DNA from: Hyalella azteca | Lineage: Eukaryota > Arthropoda > Malacostraca > Amphipoda > Hyalellidae | Direction of reading: 5' to 3' | DNA length: 64,000 nucleotides | Assembly (NCBI RefSeq): GCF_000764305.2 | Contig: NW_025945905.1 | Location: 1 to 64,000, forward strand | Part shown: in pieces, positions 63,578 through 64,000 of the stretch | How positions within the stretch are numbered: the first letter of the stretch is position 1 | Layout of the letters: every line of letters starts with the position of its first letter | The notes under the pieces: generated by a model | What the model was told of the DNA's origin: nothing | The model's database searches: none | The model's input: the letters and a program-made list of their open reading frames with translations, nothing else | Made by a program: the position numbers and the translations under genes

Positions 63578-64000
63578 TGGAAAGCGCAGCCGTGCACCGC
63601 CAAATTTGTGCACCAATCAGCCTTGAAAGGAACGCCTAGCATATTTCCGGATGACCACCAATCAGCCGCGGATTAAGCCATCCGTCGGTAACCAGCCCGT
63701 GACATCATCTTGTTTTAAATATAAGGAGCTTTGCGCCACCGTACTCTGAAGCGAATAGCCCAGAGAGTAATGGTTGTCCACCACTGAACGTTGCATCGAA
63801 TCATCACTTCATTCCCTGGCTTTAGCTCGAACTGTAACTTGCGGACAACGGACTGCGACCAACCAGCCCAGGTCGCCAGTGGAACTGCATGCATCCTGCC
63901 GTGCACCGCCAGACCGTCACTTTTAGCTCACAACATTGGGGTTAGGACGTTAGGTTTCAGAAAGCATAGTTCTGTTCCAAAATCTATCGTCCTCCGATGA
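63578..64000. mobile_element. GGGAGCGCAGCCGTG-family element, copy 3 (runs off the window)
   Basis: Similarity to the left duplicate stops after AAAGTGATT, where GGAAAGCGCAGCCGTGCACC begins. GCACCAATCAGCC and TTTCAGAAAGCATAGTTCTG match copy 2. The right end and target duplication are not in view. Confidence 0.65.

Overview
This is eukaryotic, repeat-rich, AT-rich animal DNA with intron-split genes. The best taxonomic clue is a neuropeptide gene at 28.1-29.1 kb. It has a signal peptide, a Lys-Arg cleavage site, a 20-residue peptide NSELLNTLLGSKNLVALRAA and an amidation signal Gly-Arg-Arg-stop. That is a pigment-dispersing hormone (PDH/PDF) precursor, which points to an arthropod and most probably a malacostracan crustacean (amphipod-like, by inference).

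Layout. 1-5.4 kb: no gene found, only low-complexity DNA, a hairpin and dispersed repeats. 5.4-7.7 kb: three DNA transposon remnants nested in one another. 8.2-10.5 kb (+): four-exon C1D/Rrp47 gene (nuclear exosome cofactor). 12.3-15.1 kb (+): four-exon homolog of human C1orf50 (DUF2452), whose stop codon lies in the first unit of a minisatellite. 16.2-17.0 kb: two tandem-repeat families. 18.0-19.3 kb (-): two LINE 3' fragments. 22.3-24.3 kb (+): two-exon RNF26-like multi-membrane RING E3 ligase. 28.1-29.1 kb (-): PDH coding exons; a TATA promoter and non-coding exon at 39.5-39.66 kb (-) may be its start. That would give a roughly 10 kb first intron holding a recent RTE-type LINE with a 13-bp target duplication, minisatellites and palindromes. 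39.95-42.7 kb (-): a gag-only LTR retrotransposon. 45.7-46.6 kb: a very AT-rich ~20-bp array. 46.7-47.5 kb: a large foldback element made of two inverted mariner-type 3' ends.

48.1-64.0 kb (-): the most unusual part. It is a tandem cluster of three genes for single-pass type I membrane proteins that I cannot assign to a known family. Each has one large ectodomain exon (signal peptide, many N-glycosylation sites, few cysteines), a short juxtamembrane plus transmembrane exon, and a cytoplasmic-tail exon. All introns are phase 1. Genes 1 and 2 are complete; gene 3 enters from the right edge with only its membrane and tail exons. The tails are homologous but have diverged in their tyrosines. Gene 1 carries three tandem copies of a module with SLYYQE. 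Gene 2 carries one copy without tyrosine, plus a different tyrosine-rich C-terminus. Gene 3 has lost that C-terminus and reads into an inserted small transposon. A segment of about 9 kb (ectodomain exon, upstream spacer, next gene's tail and membrane exons) is duplicated, and three insertions of one small element family occurred in only one copy. The architecture suggests a fast-evolving family of surface receptors, possibly immune or recognition receptors; that role is inference only.
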